NCBI GenBank assembly: GCA_965247635.1
Contig: CBDFHJ010000009.1
Coordinates: 248,001-312,000, forward strand
Length of the DNA stretch: 64,000 nt
Direction of reading: 5' to 3'
From: CBDFHJ01 sp965247635
GTDB lineage: Bacteria > Chloroflexota > Dehalococcoidia > Lucifugimonadales > Australimonadaceae
Shown one piece after another: positions 1 to 7,885 of this stretch. The notes beneath the pieces were generated by a model that saw nothing but the letters and a program-made list of their open reading frames with translations, made no database searches and was not told where the DNA came from. A program made the position numbers and the translations under genes. Every line of letters begins with the position of its first letter. Positions within the stretch are counted from its first letter, which is position 1.

Positions 1-1
1 C

Positions 2-670
2 AAGCGGATGAGCCAGGTATTGGCCGAAGAGCTACCGGATGCAGCCGCCGCTGGTCTCTGCGCCCTCTCCGGGCCCAACCTGGCCAGAGAGATCGTGGCG
101 GGCCTGCCTTCGTCCGCGGTCATCGCCTCCGCCAACCCCGAGGCGGCGCAGCAGGCCCAGGTGCTGCTCAACTCGAGCAGCTTCCGCGTCTACACCACCT
201 CCGACGTCCTGGGCGTGGAGCTCGCCGGGGCTCTGAAGAACGTCGTCGCCCTGGGGGCCGGCATCAGCGACGGCCTTCAGTTCGGAAACAACGCCAAGGC
301 GGCATTCGTCGCCAGAGGTCTGGCGGAGATCAGCCGGTTGGGCATGGCGGCTGGGGCGAACCCCGCGACCTTCGCCGGGCTGGCCGGCATGGGTGACGTG
401 ATCGCCACCTGCTTTAGCCCTCTCAGCCGTAACCGAATGCTCGGGGAGCAGATCGCCCGTGGGCGGTCGTTGAAGGAGGCGTTAAACAGCCTGAGCGGCG
501 AGGTGGCCGAGGGCGTGGACACGACGCCTGCCGCCTTACAGATGGGCCGGGAGCTGGGCGTGGACATGCCCATCACCCAGGCGGCGTACCGCGTCCTCTT
601 CGAAGGTCTCCAGCCGCGCCAGGCCGTGGCAGAGCTGATGGGCCGCGAACCCCGAGCCGAGCCCGAATAG
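2..670 (+). CDS. gpsA: Glycerol-3-phosphate dehydrogenase [NAD(P)+], 5'-truncated by window edge
   Basis: This is the C-terminal two-thirds (222 residues) of the soluble enzyme that reduces dihydroxyacetone phosphate to sn-glycerol 3-phosphate for phospholipid synthesis. The frame is open to the window edge, so the Rossmann NAD-binding N-terminus lies outside. Visible family motifs are LSGPNLAREI near visible residue 20, LAGALKNVVALGAGI near 75, GLAGMGDVIATC near 130 followed by SRNR, and the closing helical segment PITQAAYRVLFEG. The next gene converges from the minus strand. The ATG at position 8 is internal and should not be taken as the start. Assignment is firm from the motif series. Confidence 0.95.
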   Translation, partial: KRMSQVLAEELPDAAAAGLCALSGPNLAREIVAGLPSSAVIASANPEAAQQAQVLLNSSSFRVYTTSDVLGVELAGALKNVVALGAGISDGLQFGNNAKAAFVARGLAEISRLGMAAGANPATFAGLAGMGDVIATCFSPLSRNRMLGEQIARGRSLKEALNSLSGEVAEGVDTTPAALQMGRELGVDMPITQAAYRVLFEGLQPRQAVAELMGREPRAEPE

Positions 671-770
671 CACGAGGGTATCGCTACCTCTAGCAGGGTG
701 AGTCACTAATCCTTTCAATAAATGTGGGAGAGGTGCAGAGCCCCGTTCATGGTTCGACTGGCTCACCACA
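671..770. repeat. Intergenic spacer with partial TTCATGGTTCGAC repeat
   Basis: The spacer between the convergent gpsA and prmA contains TTCATGGTTCGACTGGCTCA at about 748-767. This is a partial copy of the scaffold seen more fully at 7372-7421. No obvious terminator with a T-run is visible. Confidence 0.4.
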
Positions 771-1721
771 CTAACTCCCATGTGCGAGCAGCGTGACCCA
801 ATCGTCGTCCACCACTGCCTCGCGCACGCTGAGCCCAGCCTCCGTAAAGGCCCGCTCCACCTGAGATCGCCGGTCTTCCAAGATTCCCGACGCTATCAGC
901 CAACCGCCCGGCTTCATCGCCTCGCGCAACGCGGGTGTTAGGCCGGTAAGCACCGTGGCGTTCAGGTTGGCCAGTACCAGGTCGGCGGTGTGACGCGCGA
1001 CACGGCGATGGGGCACGCTTCCCAGGTAGCACCGGACGACGCCCCCGACGCCGTTGGCGCGGACGTTGGCACGGCCCACGCGCAGAGCCACCCGGTCAAT
1101 TTCGACCCCCGTCACGGCGACGGCGCCCAGCTTGGCGGCGGCGATGGCCAGAATGCCGGAGCCGCTGCCCACGTCCACCACGCGGCAGCCGGGAGTGAGA
1201 AGCCGCTCCAGGTTCTCCAGGCAATGATAGGTGGTGGGGTGGTGCCCCGTACCGAAGGCCAGGCCCGGGTCCACCCGGACCACCACCTCGCCTTCGCGCG
1301 GCGCGTAGTCGTGGAAGGGAGCGCTGATGACCAGCCGGCTGCCCACGCGCAGCAGAGGAAAGTGGGCCTTCCACGCCGACTCCCACTCCTCCGCGGTTAC
1401 CGTCCGCTCCTGCAACGCCGGCAAGGGATGCAGCTGGGAGATAAGGCTGACCCCGATGTGGACCATCTCGCGATTGGTCCGATAGCTGGCGGTGGCGGGC
1501 ATGTAGGTCCGGACCGTGGCGCTGGACCGGCTAGGCGGCGCTTCCCCTTCGTCGGGATTGAACGCGGTGGCCTCTTCGATTACCACGCCGCCCTTACCGT
1601 AGCGACGGAACAGCTCGGCAACAGGCTCTACGTACTCGTAGGGCACGTGAATGCTCAGCTCCAGCCAGGTACCTGGGGTCTGGGGGCGCGGCGAGCGGCC
1701 CCCAGCATGTTCAAGCGCCAT
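771..1721 (-). CDS. prmA: Ribosomal protein L11 methyltransferase
   Basis: PrmA trimethylates ribosomal protein L11 using S-adenosylmethionine. The 316-residue protein has the family layout: an N-terminal substrate-recognition domain (about 20-120), then a class I methyltransferase domain. The linker signature DPGLAFGTGHHPTT lies near residue 150. Motif I is VVDVGSGSGILAIAAAKLGA near 182, the acidic EID of motif II follows, and LVLANLNA (near 250) occupies the NPPY-like position. It lies 32 nt downstream of dnaJ on the same strand, an arrangement common in bacteria, so it is probably co-transcribed with hrcA-dnaJ. The first ATG is used; a slightly later start is possible because the first 17 residues are not conserved. 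Confidence 0.93.
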   Translation of the reverse strand: MALEHAGGRSPRPQTPGTWLELSIHVPYEYVEPVAELFRRYGKGGVVIEEATAFNPDEGEAPPSRSSATVRTYMPATASYRTNREMVHIGVSLISQLHPLPALQERTVTAEEWESAWKAHFPLLRVGSRLVISAPFHDYAPREGEVVVRVDPGLAFGTGHHPTTYHCLENLERLLTPGCRVVDVGSGSGILAIAAAKLGAVAVTGVEIDRVALRVGRANVRANGVGGVVRCYLGSVPHRRVARHTADLVLANLNATVLTGLTPALREAMKPGGWLIASGILEDRRSQVERAFTEAGLSVREAVVDDDWVTLLAHGS

Positions 1722-1753
1722 GGGGTCACGGCCTCGGAGCGCGGGAAGATGGC

Positions 1754-2845
1754 TCAGTTGTGATGGCCATCCTCGGAGAGGGAGCGACGGAGCTCTTCGA
1801 GCAGCCGTTTCTGCTCCCCGGTCAGGCGATTGGGCGTAGCGACCCGCACCGTCACGAGCTCATCACCACGCCTCGTGTCCCTTCCCAAGTGGGGAATACC
1901 TCGGCCCTTCAGGCGAAAGACCGTGCTGGTCTGGGTACCCGCCGGTACCTTCAGCGGTACCTCGCCTTCCAGGGTGGGGACCATCACCTCGTCGCCCAGG
2001 GCAATCTGCGGGAACGAGAGATCCAGGTCATAGAGCAGGTCGTAGCCCGAGCGCCTGAAGATGCTGTGCGATTCGACCCTCAGGTGGATGTACAGATCGC
2101 CCGGTGGTCCGCCGCGCTCTCCGGCGTTCCCTTCGCTTCGAAGCTGAACGCGGATGCCGTCTTCCACGCCGGCGGGTACATCGAACCGGATATGCCTTTG
2201 GTGCTGCTCTTTACCGGAACCCTTGCACTGAGAGCACGGGTGGCTCACCACCTGGCCCAGGCCACGGCAAACGTTACAGATAGTCTCCTGAACGAACTGT
2301 CCGAAGATACTTCGCTGGGTGCGGCGGACGTGGCCGGCGCCCTGACAGTTGGGACACGTCACCGCCTGATGGCCCGGCTCGCTTCGGGAGCCGCCGCAGC
2401 GGGAACACTCCTCGGTCCGCTTGACGGCGACTTCCTTAGACGCTCCGAAGGCGGCCTCCTCGAAGGTAACGCGGACCTCGGATTCCAGGTCGGTACCCTG
2501 AGCAGCCCGGGGCCGGGCGGACGTGGCGCCGCCAAAGAACGCGTCGAAGATGGAGCCGAAGCCGCCCAGCAGGTCGTCGGAATCGAATCCACGGCCAAAT
2601 CCTGGGCCGCCTGCTTGCGTGCCGACTCCGGCGTGGCCGAACCGGTCGTACTGCGCCCGTCGCTGCGGGTCGGTCAAGACCTGATAGGCCTCGTTGACCT
2701 CTTTGAACTTCTCGGCGGCGTCGGGGGCCTTATTCCGGTCAGGGTGGTACTCCAGGGCCTTCTGACGGAACGCCCGTCGGACCTCCTCCTCGGTGGCGTT
2801 CTGGGAGACCCCCAGTGTTTCGTAGTAGTCGCGTTTTACAGCCAT
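1754..2845 (-). CDS. dnaJ: Chaperone protein DnaJ
   Basis: DnaJ (Hsp40) stimulates the DnaK ATPase and delivers unfolded proteins to it. The ATG at 2845 gives MAVKRDYYETLG, the standard DnaJ start; the frame is open further upstream, but those residues are not family-like. The 363-residue protein has a J domain (about 5-68) with the HPD motif in YHPDRNK and a Gly/Phe-rich region (about 72-110). The zinc-binding domain has four CxxCxG-type repeats (CSRCGG, CPNCQGAG, CNVCRGLG, CSQCKGSG), followed by the C-terminal peptide-binding domain. It follows hrcA by 71 nt. grpE and dnaK, its usual partners, are not in the window. Confidence 0.96.
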   Translation of the reverse strand: MAVKRDYYETLGVSQNATEEEVRRAFRQKALEYHPDRNKAPDAAEKFKEVNEAYQVLTDPQRRAQYDRFGHAGVGTQAGGPGFGRGFDSDDLLGGFGSIFDAFFGGATSARPRAAQGTDLESEVRVTFEEAAFGASKEVAVKRTEECSRCGGSRSEPGHQAVTCPNCQGAGHVRRTQRSIFGQFVQETICNVCRGLGQVVSHPCSQCKGSGKEQHQRHIRFDVPAGVEDGIRVQLRSEGNAGERGGPPGDLYIHLRVESHSIFRRSGYDLLYDLDLSFPQIALGDEVMVPTLEGEVPLKVPAGTQTSTVFRLKGRGIPHLGRDTRRGDELVTVRVATPNRLTGEQKRLLEELRRSLSEDGHHN

Positions 2846-2916
2846 GGATGGCCTCGGAGCTCCTTGGCACAGTCCATAGCAGCGTATCACGCAGGCGGGC
2901 CAGGGGACAATGCGTG

Positions 2917-3969
2917 TCAGCCCCGAGACTCATCCAACGCGGCGTGGAGGGTGCTCAGGAACTGACTAAGGTATCGCACGCTTGCGATGGCCCTCGCGTA
3001 GTCCATGCGGGTCGGGCCAAAGGTGCAGACAACGCCCATGACCGTGCCGGGGAGGCCATAGGCGGACAGCACGGCGCTAAAGGAGCGTAGCTGGCGGTGC
3101 CGGTGCTCTTCGCCGATGATGACTTGGACATCGCCCGGGACGGGAGTCTCGGGCATCACGTAGCTCAGGAGGTTCTCGTCTTCCAGCACCTCTAGCGCCT
3201 GCTGGGCACGGGCACCGCCGGCGAACTCCGGCTGTCCCAACATATGGGTAAGGCCCTCCAAGTGAGCACGCTCGGGGTGCGTCTGCTCCTCCTCCGCCAT
3301 CAGCTCCAGGGCTTCGGATACCGCTAGGTCGGCCATAGGGTCAGACCCAGCGCCGGTCTTCCTCTCCTGTCTCACCTCGTCGGCGGTCTTTCCCGAGACC
3401 ACCGAGTTGGTCCTGGCCGACAGCTCGTTAAGCTCCTCTTGCGTTTTGGGTGCGTCAAACAGCACCAGGCGTTGGCGCAGCCTCGCCTCCTGCATGACCA
3501 ACACCAACAACGCGTGTCTGTCTTGTAGCTGGACTAGTTGCAGCTGCTTTATGCGGGCGCGAAAGACTCGGGGCGCGGTGGTGATGGCCAAGTTGCGGAC
3601 CGCCTGGGACAACACCACGGCCGCACCTCTGGCCCACGACTCCGCGTCGGCTTCGCCAGGATGAATGTCTCGCTGCACCAGTCCTTGGACAGACCTGGGC
3701 ACCCGCGAACGAGGCGAGACTCGGTCCACGTAAAGGCGGTAGGCGGGGTCCGCCGGAACGGCGCCAGCCGATGCGTGCGGCCGGGAGATAAACCCATGCT
3801 CCTCCAGCTCCGCCATGTCGTTGCGGATGGTCGCCGGGCTCACATTGAGCGTGTGCTGGCGGGCAATCTGCTGCGAGGCGACAGGTGCGGCGGTACGAAT
3901 GTAGTCGCCGACGATGAAGTCCAAGATCGCATGCCGGCGCTGGTCCAATTCGGTTGCGGTCGGGGACAT
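2917..3969 (-). CDS. hrcA: Heat-inducible transcription repressor HrcA
   Basis: HrcA represses class I heat-shock genes by binding CIRCE operators. The 350-residue protein starts with the winged-helix DNA-binding domain (about 5-75; QQIARQHTLNVSPATIRNDMAELEEHGFISRPHASAGAVP). This is followed by the GAF-like dimerisation region and a C-terminal VIIGEEHRHRQLRSFSAV segment typical of the family. It is first in a minus-strand block with dnaJ and prmA. An imperfect CIRCE-like inverted repeat lies 15 nt upstream of the start codon, so autoregulation is likely. The protein probably also controls groEL and dnaK elsewhere in the genome. Confidence 0.94.
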   Translation of the reverse strand: MSPTATELDQRRHAILDFIVGDYIRTAAPVASQQIARQHTLNVSPATIRNDMAELEEHGFISRPHASAGAVPADPAYRLYVDRVSPRSRVPRSVQGLVQRDIHPGEADAESWARGAAVVLSQAVRNLAITTAPRVFRARIKQLQLVQLQDRHALLVLVMQEARLRQRLVLFDAPKTQEELNELSARTNSVVSGKTADEVRQERKTGAGSDPMADLAVSEALELMAEEEQTHPERAHLEGLTHMLGQPEFAGGARAQQALEVLEDENLLSYVMPETPVPGDVQVIIGEEHRHRQLRSFSAVLSAYGLPGTVMGVVCTFGPTRMDYARAIASVRYLSQFLSTLHAALDESRG

Positions 3970-3983
3970 CGGCCCTGGCTCCC

Positions 3984-4011
3984 TTAGCAGTCGAGGTAGG
4001 CCAACTGCTAG
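3984..4011 (-). promoter_or_regulatory. CIRCE-like inverted repeat upstream of hrcA
   Basis: TTAGCAGTC and AACTGCTAG form an inverted repeat with 7-bp perfect core arms (TAGCAGT / ACTGCTA). The known CIRCE consensus is TTAGCACTC-N9-GAGTGCTAA; here the spacer is one base longer and the fourth base from the centre differs. Position just upstream of hrcA fits autoregulation. Binding is inferred. Confidence 0.5.
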
Positions 4012-4157
4012 TTTAGCTCGAATCTAGCACCGACCTGCCGAGGCGTCAAGTGAGCCCGTTCGGAATTTTGGGTCCCCGGCCATGAGAAAAACACAGCCGC
4101 GCCGAGGCTATGTTACGCTTGAGGGGTCAAGGTATTGTGAAATCCGGCGCAAAAACA

Positions 4158-4187
4158 TTGACTGAGGCTTCCACCCGATGCTACAGT
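4158..4187 (+). promoter_or_regulatory. Sigma-70-type promoter of guaB3
   Basis: A -35 box TTGACT (4158-4163) and a -10 box TACAGT (4182-4187) are separated by 18 bp. They predict a start near 4194, about 19 nt before the GTG start codon. The divergent hrcA shares this intergenic region. Confidence 0.65.
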
Positions 4188-4212
4188 CTTAGGAATACGA
4201 CATACAGGGGGC

Positions 4213-5370
4213 GTGATAGTGGTCACACTACGGGTGCAGACCAGAGAGCTCCGCAGAGCTTACGGCTTTGAAGAGGTGGCCATAGTTCCGGGCGACGTCA
4301 CCACGAACCCCGAGATTTGCACGGTGGACCTAGCAATAGGTCCATTTGTTTTCCCCACACCGGTCTTGGCCTCCGCCATGGACGCGGTCGCAAACCCGGC
4401 GTTCGCGGGCCACATGTCCCGGCTGGGGGGACTGTCCGTCCTGAACCTGGAGGGCCTCCAGACCCGCTACGACGACCCAGAACAGGCCATCGAAGAGATC
4501 ATCGCCGCGTCGAAAGACGACGTGACCAGCGTCTTCCAGCGGCTGTACTCCACGCCCATCCGTGAGAAGCTGATAGGCCAACGTATCGCGGAGGTTAAGG
4601 CTACAGGTGCCGTGTGCGCCGTCTCCTTAACTCCCGCGGTGACCAAGAAGCTGGCCCCCATGGCCGTGGAAGCGGGGGCAGACATCATCGCAGTCCAGTC
4701 CACCGTGACTACCGCCCGCCACATCTCCAAGAGCTACCGAGGCCTTGTCCTCTCCGAGATAGTCGAGCAGCTCAAGGTGCCCGTGATAGTAGGGAACGTA
4801 GTGACCTACAGCGCCGCGATGGAGTTGATGGAGCAGGGCGTCGACGGGCTGCTGGTGGGGGTTGGCCCCGGCGCCGCTTGCACCACCCGCGAGGTAACCG
4901 GCATCGGCGTGCCCCAAGTGTCCGCCACCTTGGACTGTGCGGCGGCGCGCGATGACCACTACACCCGGGGCGGCAAGCGCGTGCTCGTCATCACCGACGG
5001 CGGAATCCGGACGGGCGGCGACCTCTGCAAGGCCTTTGCCGCGGGGGCCGACGCCGTCATGCTCGGCACGCCCATGGCCCAGACCTCGGAGGCTCCGGGC
5101 AAGGGGTTCAACTGGGGAATGGCCAGTCCCCACCCGGCGCTGCCTCGCGGTACCCGCATCAACGTGGGCGTCAAGTCCACGTTGGAAGAGATGCTCTTCG
5201 GGCCCAGCCATCGCACCGACGGCACGCTGAACTTCATCGGTGCGCTCAAGGTGTGCATGGGTTACGTGGGCGCCACGACCATCGAGGAGGTCCACGAGCG
5301 GGCGGAGCTGGTGGTCGCACCCACCATCGCCACCGAGGGCAAGAGCTTCCAGCAGGCGGGCCTGATCTAG
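4213..5370 (+). CDS. guaB3: GuaB3-type IMP dehydrogenase (CBS-less)
   Basis: The 385-residue protein belongs to the IMP dehydrogenase/GMP reductase TIM-barrel superfamily, in the GuaB3 branch known from actinobacteria, cyanobacteria and Chloroflexota. It probably oxidises IMP to XMP in guanine nucleotide synthesis. It lacks the two CBS domains that canonical GuaB carries between strands of the barrel, consistent with its short length. The catalytic-cysteine loop GPGAACTTREVTGIG has Cys223, the NAD/substrate region reads ITDGGIRTGGDLCKAFAAGADAVMLG, and SAMDAVANPAF is the N-terminal barrel signature. The start is GTG, preceded by a G-rich Shine-Dalgarno (CAGGGGG) and a good promoter. The exact in vivo reaction of the branch is less secure than the family. 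Confidence 0.85.
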   Translation: MIVVTLRVQTRELRRAYGFEEVAIVPGDVTTNPEICTVDLAIGPFVFPTPVLASAMDAVANPAFAGHMSRLGGLSVLNLEGLQTRYDDPEQAIEEIIAASKDDVTSVFQRLYSTPIREKLIGQRIAEVKATGAVCAVSLTPAVTKKLAPMAVEAGADIIAVQSTVTTARHISKSYRGLVLSEIVEQLKVPVIVGNVVTYSAAMELMEQGVDGLLVGVGPGAACTTREVTGIGVPQVSATLDCAAARDDHYTRGGKRVLVITDGGIRTGGDLCKAFAAGADAVMLGTPMAQTSEAPGKGFNWGMASPHPALPRGTRINVGVKSTLEEMLFGPSHRTDGTLNFIGALKVCMGYVGATTIEEVHERAELVVAPTIATEGKSFQQAGLI

Positions 5371-5393
5371 CGGTCTATCCGGGAAATGCGTTT

Positions 5394-5497
5394 CATCTCT
5401 TTGTCACCCTGAGAACAGCGAAGGGTCTCTCGGGTGAGGGATTCTTCGTCCCCGATAAATCGGGGGCTCAGAATGACAGGAACTTTGTGGACTAAGC
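5394..5497 (+). repeat. Dispersed repeat, scaffold 1 (GTCACCCTGAG...CTCAGAATGAC), copy 1
   Basis: About 104 nt nearly identical to 34448-34548 except at one point. Here the internal hairpin is CCCCGATAAATCGGGG (5450-5465), whereas the other copy carries CCGCCTGCGGCGG. The outer parts are CATCTCTTTGTCACCCTGAG and CTCAGAATGACAGGAACTTT. Confidence 0.8.
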
Positions 5498-5533
5498 TCT
5501 AACCCGCACCGTCGAAAGAAATAGCTAGCAAGG

Positions 5534-5570
5534 CGGGCCCACTTACACGGGCCCGTTTCCTTTTCTTTCT
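5534..5570 (+). terminator. Rho-independent terminator after guaB3
   Basis: CGGGCCC (5534-5540) pairs with GGGCCCG (5549-5555) around an 8-nt loop. A T-rich tract (TTTCCTTTTCTTT) follows. Confidence 0.7.
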
Positions 5571-5727
5571 CTCGTGTCCTGACGAGGTCCCCCTCTCTCT
5601 AACTCCCCCCCCCTCGCGGGAGGGAGAACCTTCCTCCCCCGTGCGGGGGAGGATTGAGGTGGGGGGTGAGCGGACTTGCCCAGCTTCGGGCCGCCACCTA
5701 CACTACCACGCAGCCGCTTCGCACTTC
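5571..5727. other. Gene-free spacer with C-rich and G-rich tracts
   Basis: Between the terminator and the deacetylase Shine-Dalgarno there are complementary CCCTCTCTCTAACTCCCC and GGTGGGGGGTGAG tracts plus CTCCCCCGTGCGGGGGAG. These are low-complexity intergenic palindromic sequence. The reading frame is open here but does not look coding. Confidence 0.4.
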
Positions 5728-5739
5728 GGAGGTGATGCC

Positions 5740-6606
5740 GTGGCGAATCCCCGCGCCGACTTCTCAGCCATCGTCGATCGTCCGCCGCTCCACCTGCCCG
5801 GAGGCGCCCGCGTAGCCGTGGTGCTGGTCGTCAACGTAGAGGAGTGGGCGTTTGACCAGCCGCCCGTCCGACCCATCAATCCGCCGCCCTCCGGCACGAG
5901 CCGCGTCCCGGACGTTCAGAACTTCAGCTGGTTCGAATACGGTCTGCGGGTGGGCTTCTGGCGCATGCTCAGTGCCATGAACAGGTTGGAGATCAAGGCA
6001 ACCATGTCGCTCAACGCGTCGCTGCTGGAGAGCTACCCGCGGGTGGTCGAGGCGGGGATTGAAAGCGGCTGGGAAATCCTCGGGCACAGCTACATTCAGC
6101 GCCCCCTCCCCGTGGAGGATGACGAGCGCGCGGTGATCCGTCGCAGCCTCGACGCCATCGAAGCGAAAACGGGACGGCGGCCCATCGGCTGGATGGGCCC
6201 GGCCATGGCTGAGACCTTCGACACCCCCGACATCCTGGCGGAAGAGGGCATCCAGTACGTCATGGACTGGATGAACGACGATCAGCCGTACCCGATGAAG
6301 GTCAAACAGGGCGCCCTGCTGGCCATCCCGTACACCGTGGAGCTTAACGATGTGCCCATCTACATCGTGCAACATCATAGGGCGCCCGAGCTGTACGAGC
6401 GGGCCCTCGAGCACCTGGAGACCTTGCTGCACGACAAACCCGAGACGGCGCGCGTTATGCCTATCGGCGTACACCCGTACATCGTGGGCCAGCCGCACCG
6501 CTTCCCCTACTACGTGAAGATGCTGGAGCACTTGAAGAGCACACCTGGCGTACGCTTCATGACCGGCGGTGAGGTGTTCGACTGGTACAAGGCGTCGGCT
6601 CCCTAG
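5740..6606 (+). CDS. Polysaccharide deacetylase family protein
   Basis: This 288-residue protein belongs to the NodB-like carbohydrate esterase 4 / PuuE superfamily, metal-dependent deacetylases and amidohydrolases. The start is GTG 5740, because a near-perfect Shine-Dalgarno GGAGGTGAT lies at 5728-5736; an earlier GTG at 5641 would add 33 unconserved residues. The strand-1 region reads VAVVLVVNVEEW (E in place of the usual DxD), followed by ATMSLNASLLESYP, GWEILGHSYIQRPL (H of the metal site) and, near the C-terminus, MPIGVHPYIVGQPHR. This pattern resembles the SAR202/proteobacterial allantoinase-like CE4 proteins more than peptidoglycan deacetylases. No signal peptide is visible, so it is probably cytoplasmic. 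Its last eight codons lie inside a 63-bp tandem duplication. The substrate is unknown. Confidence 0.8.
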   Translation: MANPRADFSAIVDRPPLHLPGGARVAVVLVVNVEEWAFDQPPVRPINPPPSGTSRVPDVQNFSWFEYGLRVGFWRMLSAMNRLEIKATMSLNASLLESYPRVVEAGIESGWEILGHSYIQRPLPVEDDERAVIRRSLDAIEAKTGRRPIGWMGPAMAETFDTPDILAEEGIQYVMDWMNDDQPYPMKVKQGALLAIPYTVELNDVPIYIVQHHRAPELYERALEHLETLLHDKPETARVMPIGVHPYIVGQPHRFPYYVKMLEHLKSTPGVRFMTGGEVFDWYKASAP

Positions 6607-6707
6607 CCACACGCGGCGTCCGCCCACCCAAAGAACCTTGTACTCTGGTACAAGGCGTCGGCTCCCTAGCCACACGCGGCGTCCGCCCACCCAAAGAACC
6701 TTGTACT
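6582..6707 (+). repeat. Perfect 63-bp tandem duplication at the deacetylase stop codon
   Basis: Units 6582-6644 and 6645-6707 are identical. Each begins CTGGTACAAGG and ends CCTTGTACT, so each unit is bounded by an 8-bp inverted repeat (GTACAAGG / CCTTGTAC). The first unit contains the last codons and TAG stop of the deacetylase gene; the second is non-coding. Confidence 0.9.
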
Positions 6708-6712
6708 AACGT

Positions 6713-6728
6713 AGGGAGGTGCAAAACT
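6713..6728 (+). repeat. Left 16-bp inverted repeat of nucleotidyltransferase cassette
   Basis: AGGGAGGTGCAAAACT is the exact reverse complement of 7332-7347. The pair encloses one gene. No target-site duplication is obvious outside the repeats. Confidence 0.75.
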
Positions 6729-6788
6729 TCTTTGCTGCTTTCTTCGCCAGCACCACCGCCTTGTGGCTGCGTCTGACGGCCCTCTACA

Positions 6789-7331
6789 ATGCCTAGCGTG
6801 ATGCACGCTGCGGACGTAGTCGAAGTTATCGATGCGCTCGAATCGGCTGGCGTCGACGTATGGCTCGACGGCGGCTGGGGAATTGATGCCTTGCTTGGAG
6901 AGCAGACACGCCGTCACGATGACTTGGACGTATTAATTCGGGCAGATGACGTTGAGGCGGCGATACGCGTAACTCGTGACCTAGGCTTCTCTTTGATGAC
7001 CGATGAGCTACCCCAAGGATTTGTCGTTCGTGATATCGCAGACCGCCGGGTCGACTTTCATCCTGTCTTTTTTCGAAATGATGGCAGCGCAGTTCAGCAA
7101 ATTAGAGGCGCCGGTGAATGGGTTTTCTCAGCACCCGGGTTGCATGGCACTGGGACGGTCAACGGTCGCGAGGTACGATGCTTGACACCGGAGGAACAGG
7201 CGGTTCGTGCTTCGGATCAACCAGGGGTTGCAGGTTACGAACCTGATGAGACTGACCGGAGGGACATGCGGTTGCTCCGGGATCGATTCGGAATAACACT
7301 TCCTTATCCCTTCGACAATGATCCAGCCTAG
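6789..7331 (+). CDS. Nucleotidyltransferase, lincosamide/aminoglycoside adenylyltransferase-like
   Basis: The 180-residue protein has the minimal nucleotidyltransferase fold of the LinA/ANT(2'')-like group. The signature LDGGWGIDALLGEQTRRHDDLDVLI (about 26-50) supplies the GG helix start and the catalytic DLDV acidic pair, and RVDFHPVFF (about 88-96) supplies the third acidic residue. Characterised members adenylylate lincosamides or aminoglycosides, but most chromosomal homologues have no known substrate, so drug resistance is only a possibility. The gene is less GC-rich than its neighbours, has no close operon partner, and is enclosed by perfect 16-bp inverted repeats, which suggests acquisition as a cassette. 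Confidence 0.8.
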   Translation: MPSVMHAADVVEVIDALESAGVDVWLDGGWGIDALLGEQTRRHDDLDVLIRADDVEAAIRVTRDLGFSLMTDELPQGFVVRDIADRRVDFHPVFFRNDGSAVQQIRGAGEWVFSAPGLHGTGTVNGREVRCLTPEEQAVRASDQPGVAGYEPDETDRRDMRLLRDRFGITLPYPFDNDPA

Positions 7332-7347
7332 AGTTTTGCACCTCCCT
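7332..7347 (-). repeat. Right 16-bp inverted repeat of nucleotidyltransferase cassette
   Basis: AGTTTTGCACCTCCCT begins immediately after the TAG stop of the nucleotidyltransferase gene and is the exact reverse complement of 6713-6728. Confidence 0.75.
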
Positions 7348-7371
7348 TTTGGCGACCGACTGGCGAGGGAT

Positions 7372-7525
7372 TCATGGTTCGACAGACCTGTCCTGAGCAA
7401 GGTCGAAGGGCTCACCATGAACGGCTCTTTAACCCGCTCGTCCTGTCCGATGATGTCCCAACAGGTCGGGACTCATCGAGACTCTCGACAAAGTCGGAGA
7501 GCTTGTCGAAGGATGAGTGGAGCGG
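7372..7525. repeat. Intergenic repeats (TTCATGGTTCGAC scaffold and following palindromes)
   Basis: This stretch contains TTCATGGTTCGAC (about 7372) answered by GGGCTCACCATGAACGG (about 7407-7423). Next come GATGATGTCCCAACAGGTCG and TCATCGAGACTCTCGAC, which resemble the repeat debris at 47740-47800. No coding potential is evident. Confidence 0.5.
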
Positions 7526-7766
7526 GCGTCCCGGCGTGGGCTTTATGGCGCTACGTTGCAACGAGCGACAGGGGCACCGCATATGGGTGCAGGGGAAACC
7601 CTGCCGGCAGTTGACCTCTCGCCGGCCGACGCCGTATCCTAAATAGGCCATCTACCCCTGGTGGAGATGAGCTTGTCCGACAACTGAATCAGCCGTCCAC
7701 TAGCCGCTGGGAGCCCCTGGACCTAGACGGCGTCGCGGGGACGACGCTATCGCTATCGGCTCACAG

Positions 7767-7797
7767 CGCTCCGAGTATCGGAGCGTTTCCTGTTTTC
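7767..7797 (+). terminator. Terminator-like hairpin upstream of the S58 peptidase
   Basis: CGCTCCGA (7767-7774) and TCGGAGCG (7778-7785) form an 8-bp stem with a 3-nt loop, followed by TTTCCTGTTTT. It could end nucleotidyltransferase transcription or attenuate the following operon. Confidence 0.5.
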
Positions 7798-7799
7798 CC

Positions 7800-7885
7800 A
7801 ACGCACGGGCTTGGGCTTACCAGCGCTTCTCGATACCCGGCGGCGGCGACACCGTAACTGGGTCCCCGACTCGTCGGAGGCGGCT
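7800..7885 (-). repeat. Dispersed repeat, scaffold 3, degenerate copy on minus strand
   Basis: Read on the minus strand this resembles the copy at 56905-57000: CCGACGAGTCGG hairpin, TACGGTGTC, then AAGCGCTGGTAAGCCC and a CGTTGGG end. It is diverged and lacks the G-rich tail. Confidence 0.5.

Noticed and set aside
1760..2965. A 401-codon open frame antisense to dnaJ
   Set aside because: DnaJ motifs on the minus strand are unambiguous, and the antisense product shows only reversed-complement composition bias.
5641..5739. Upstream extension of the polysaccharide deacetylase to GTG 5641
   Set aside because: The extra 33 residues are unlike the family, and the perfect Shine-Dalgarno at 5728-5736 supports GTG 5740.
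6713..7347. Integron gene cassette with attC site
   Set aside because: The flanking repeats are a simple 16-bp inverted pair; no attC-like R/L box structure or integrase is visible.
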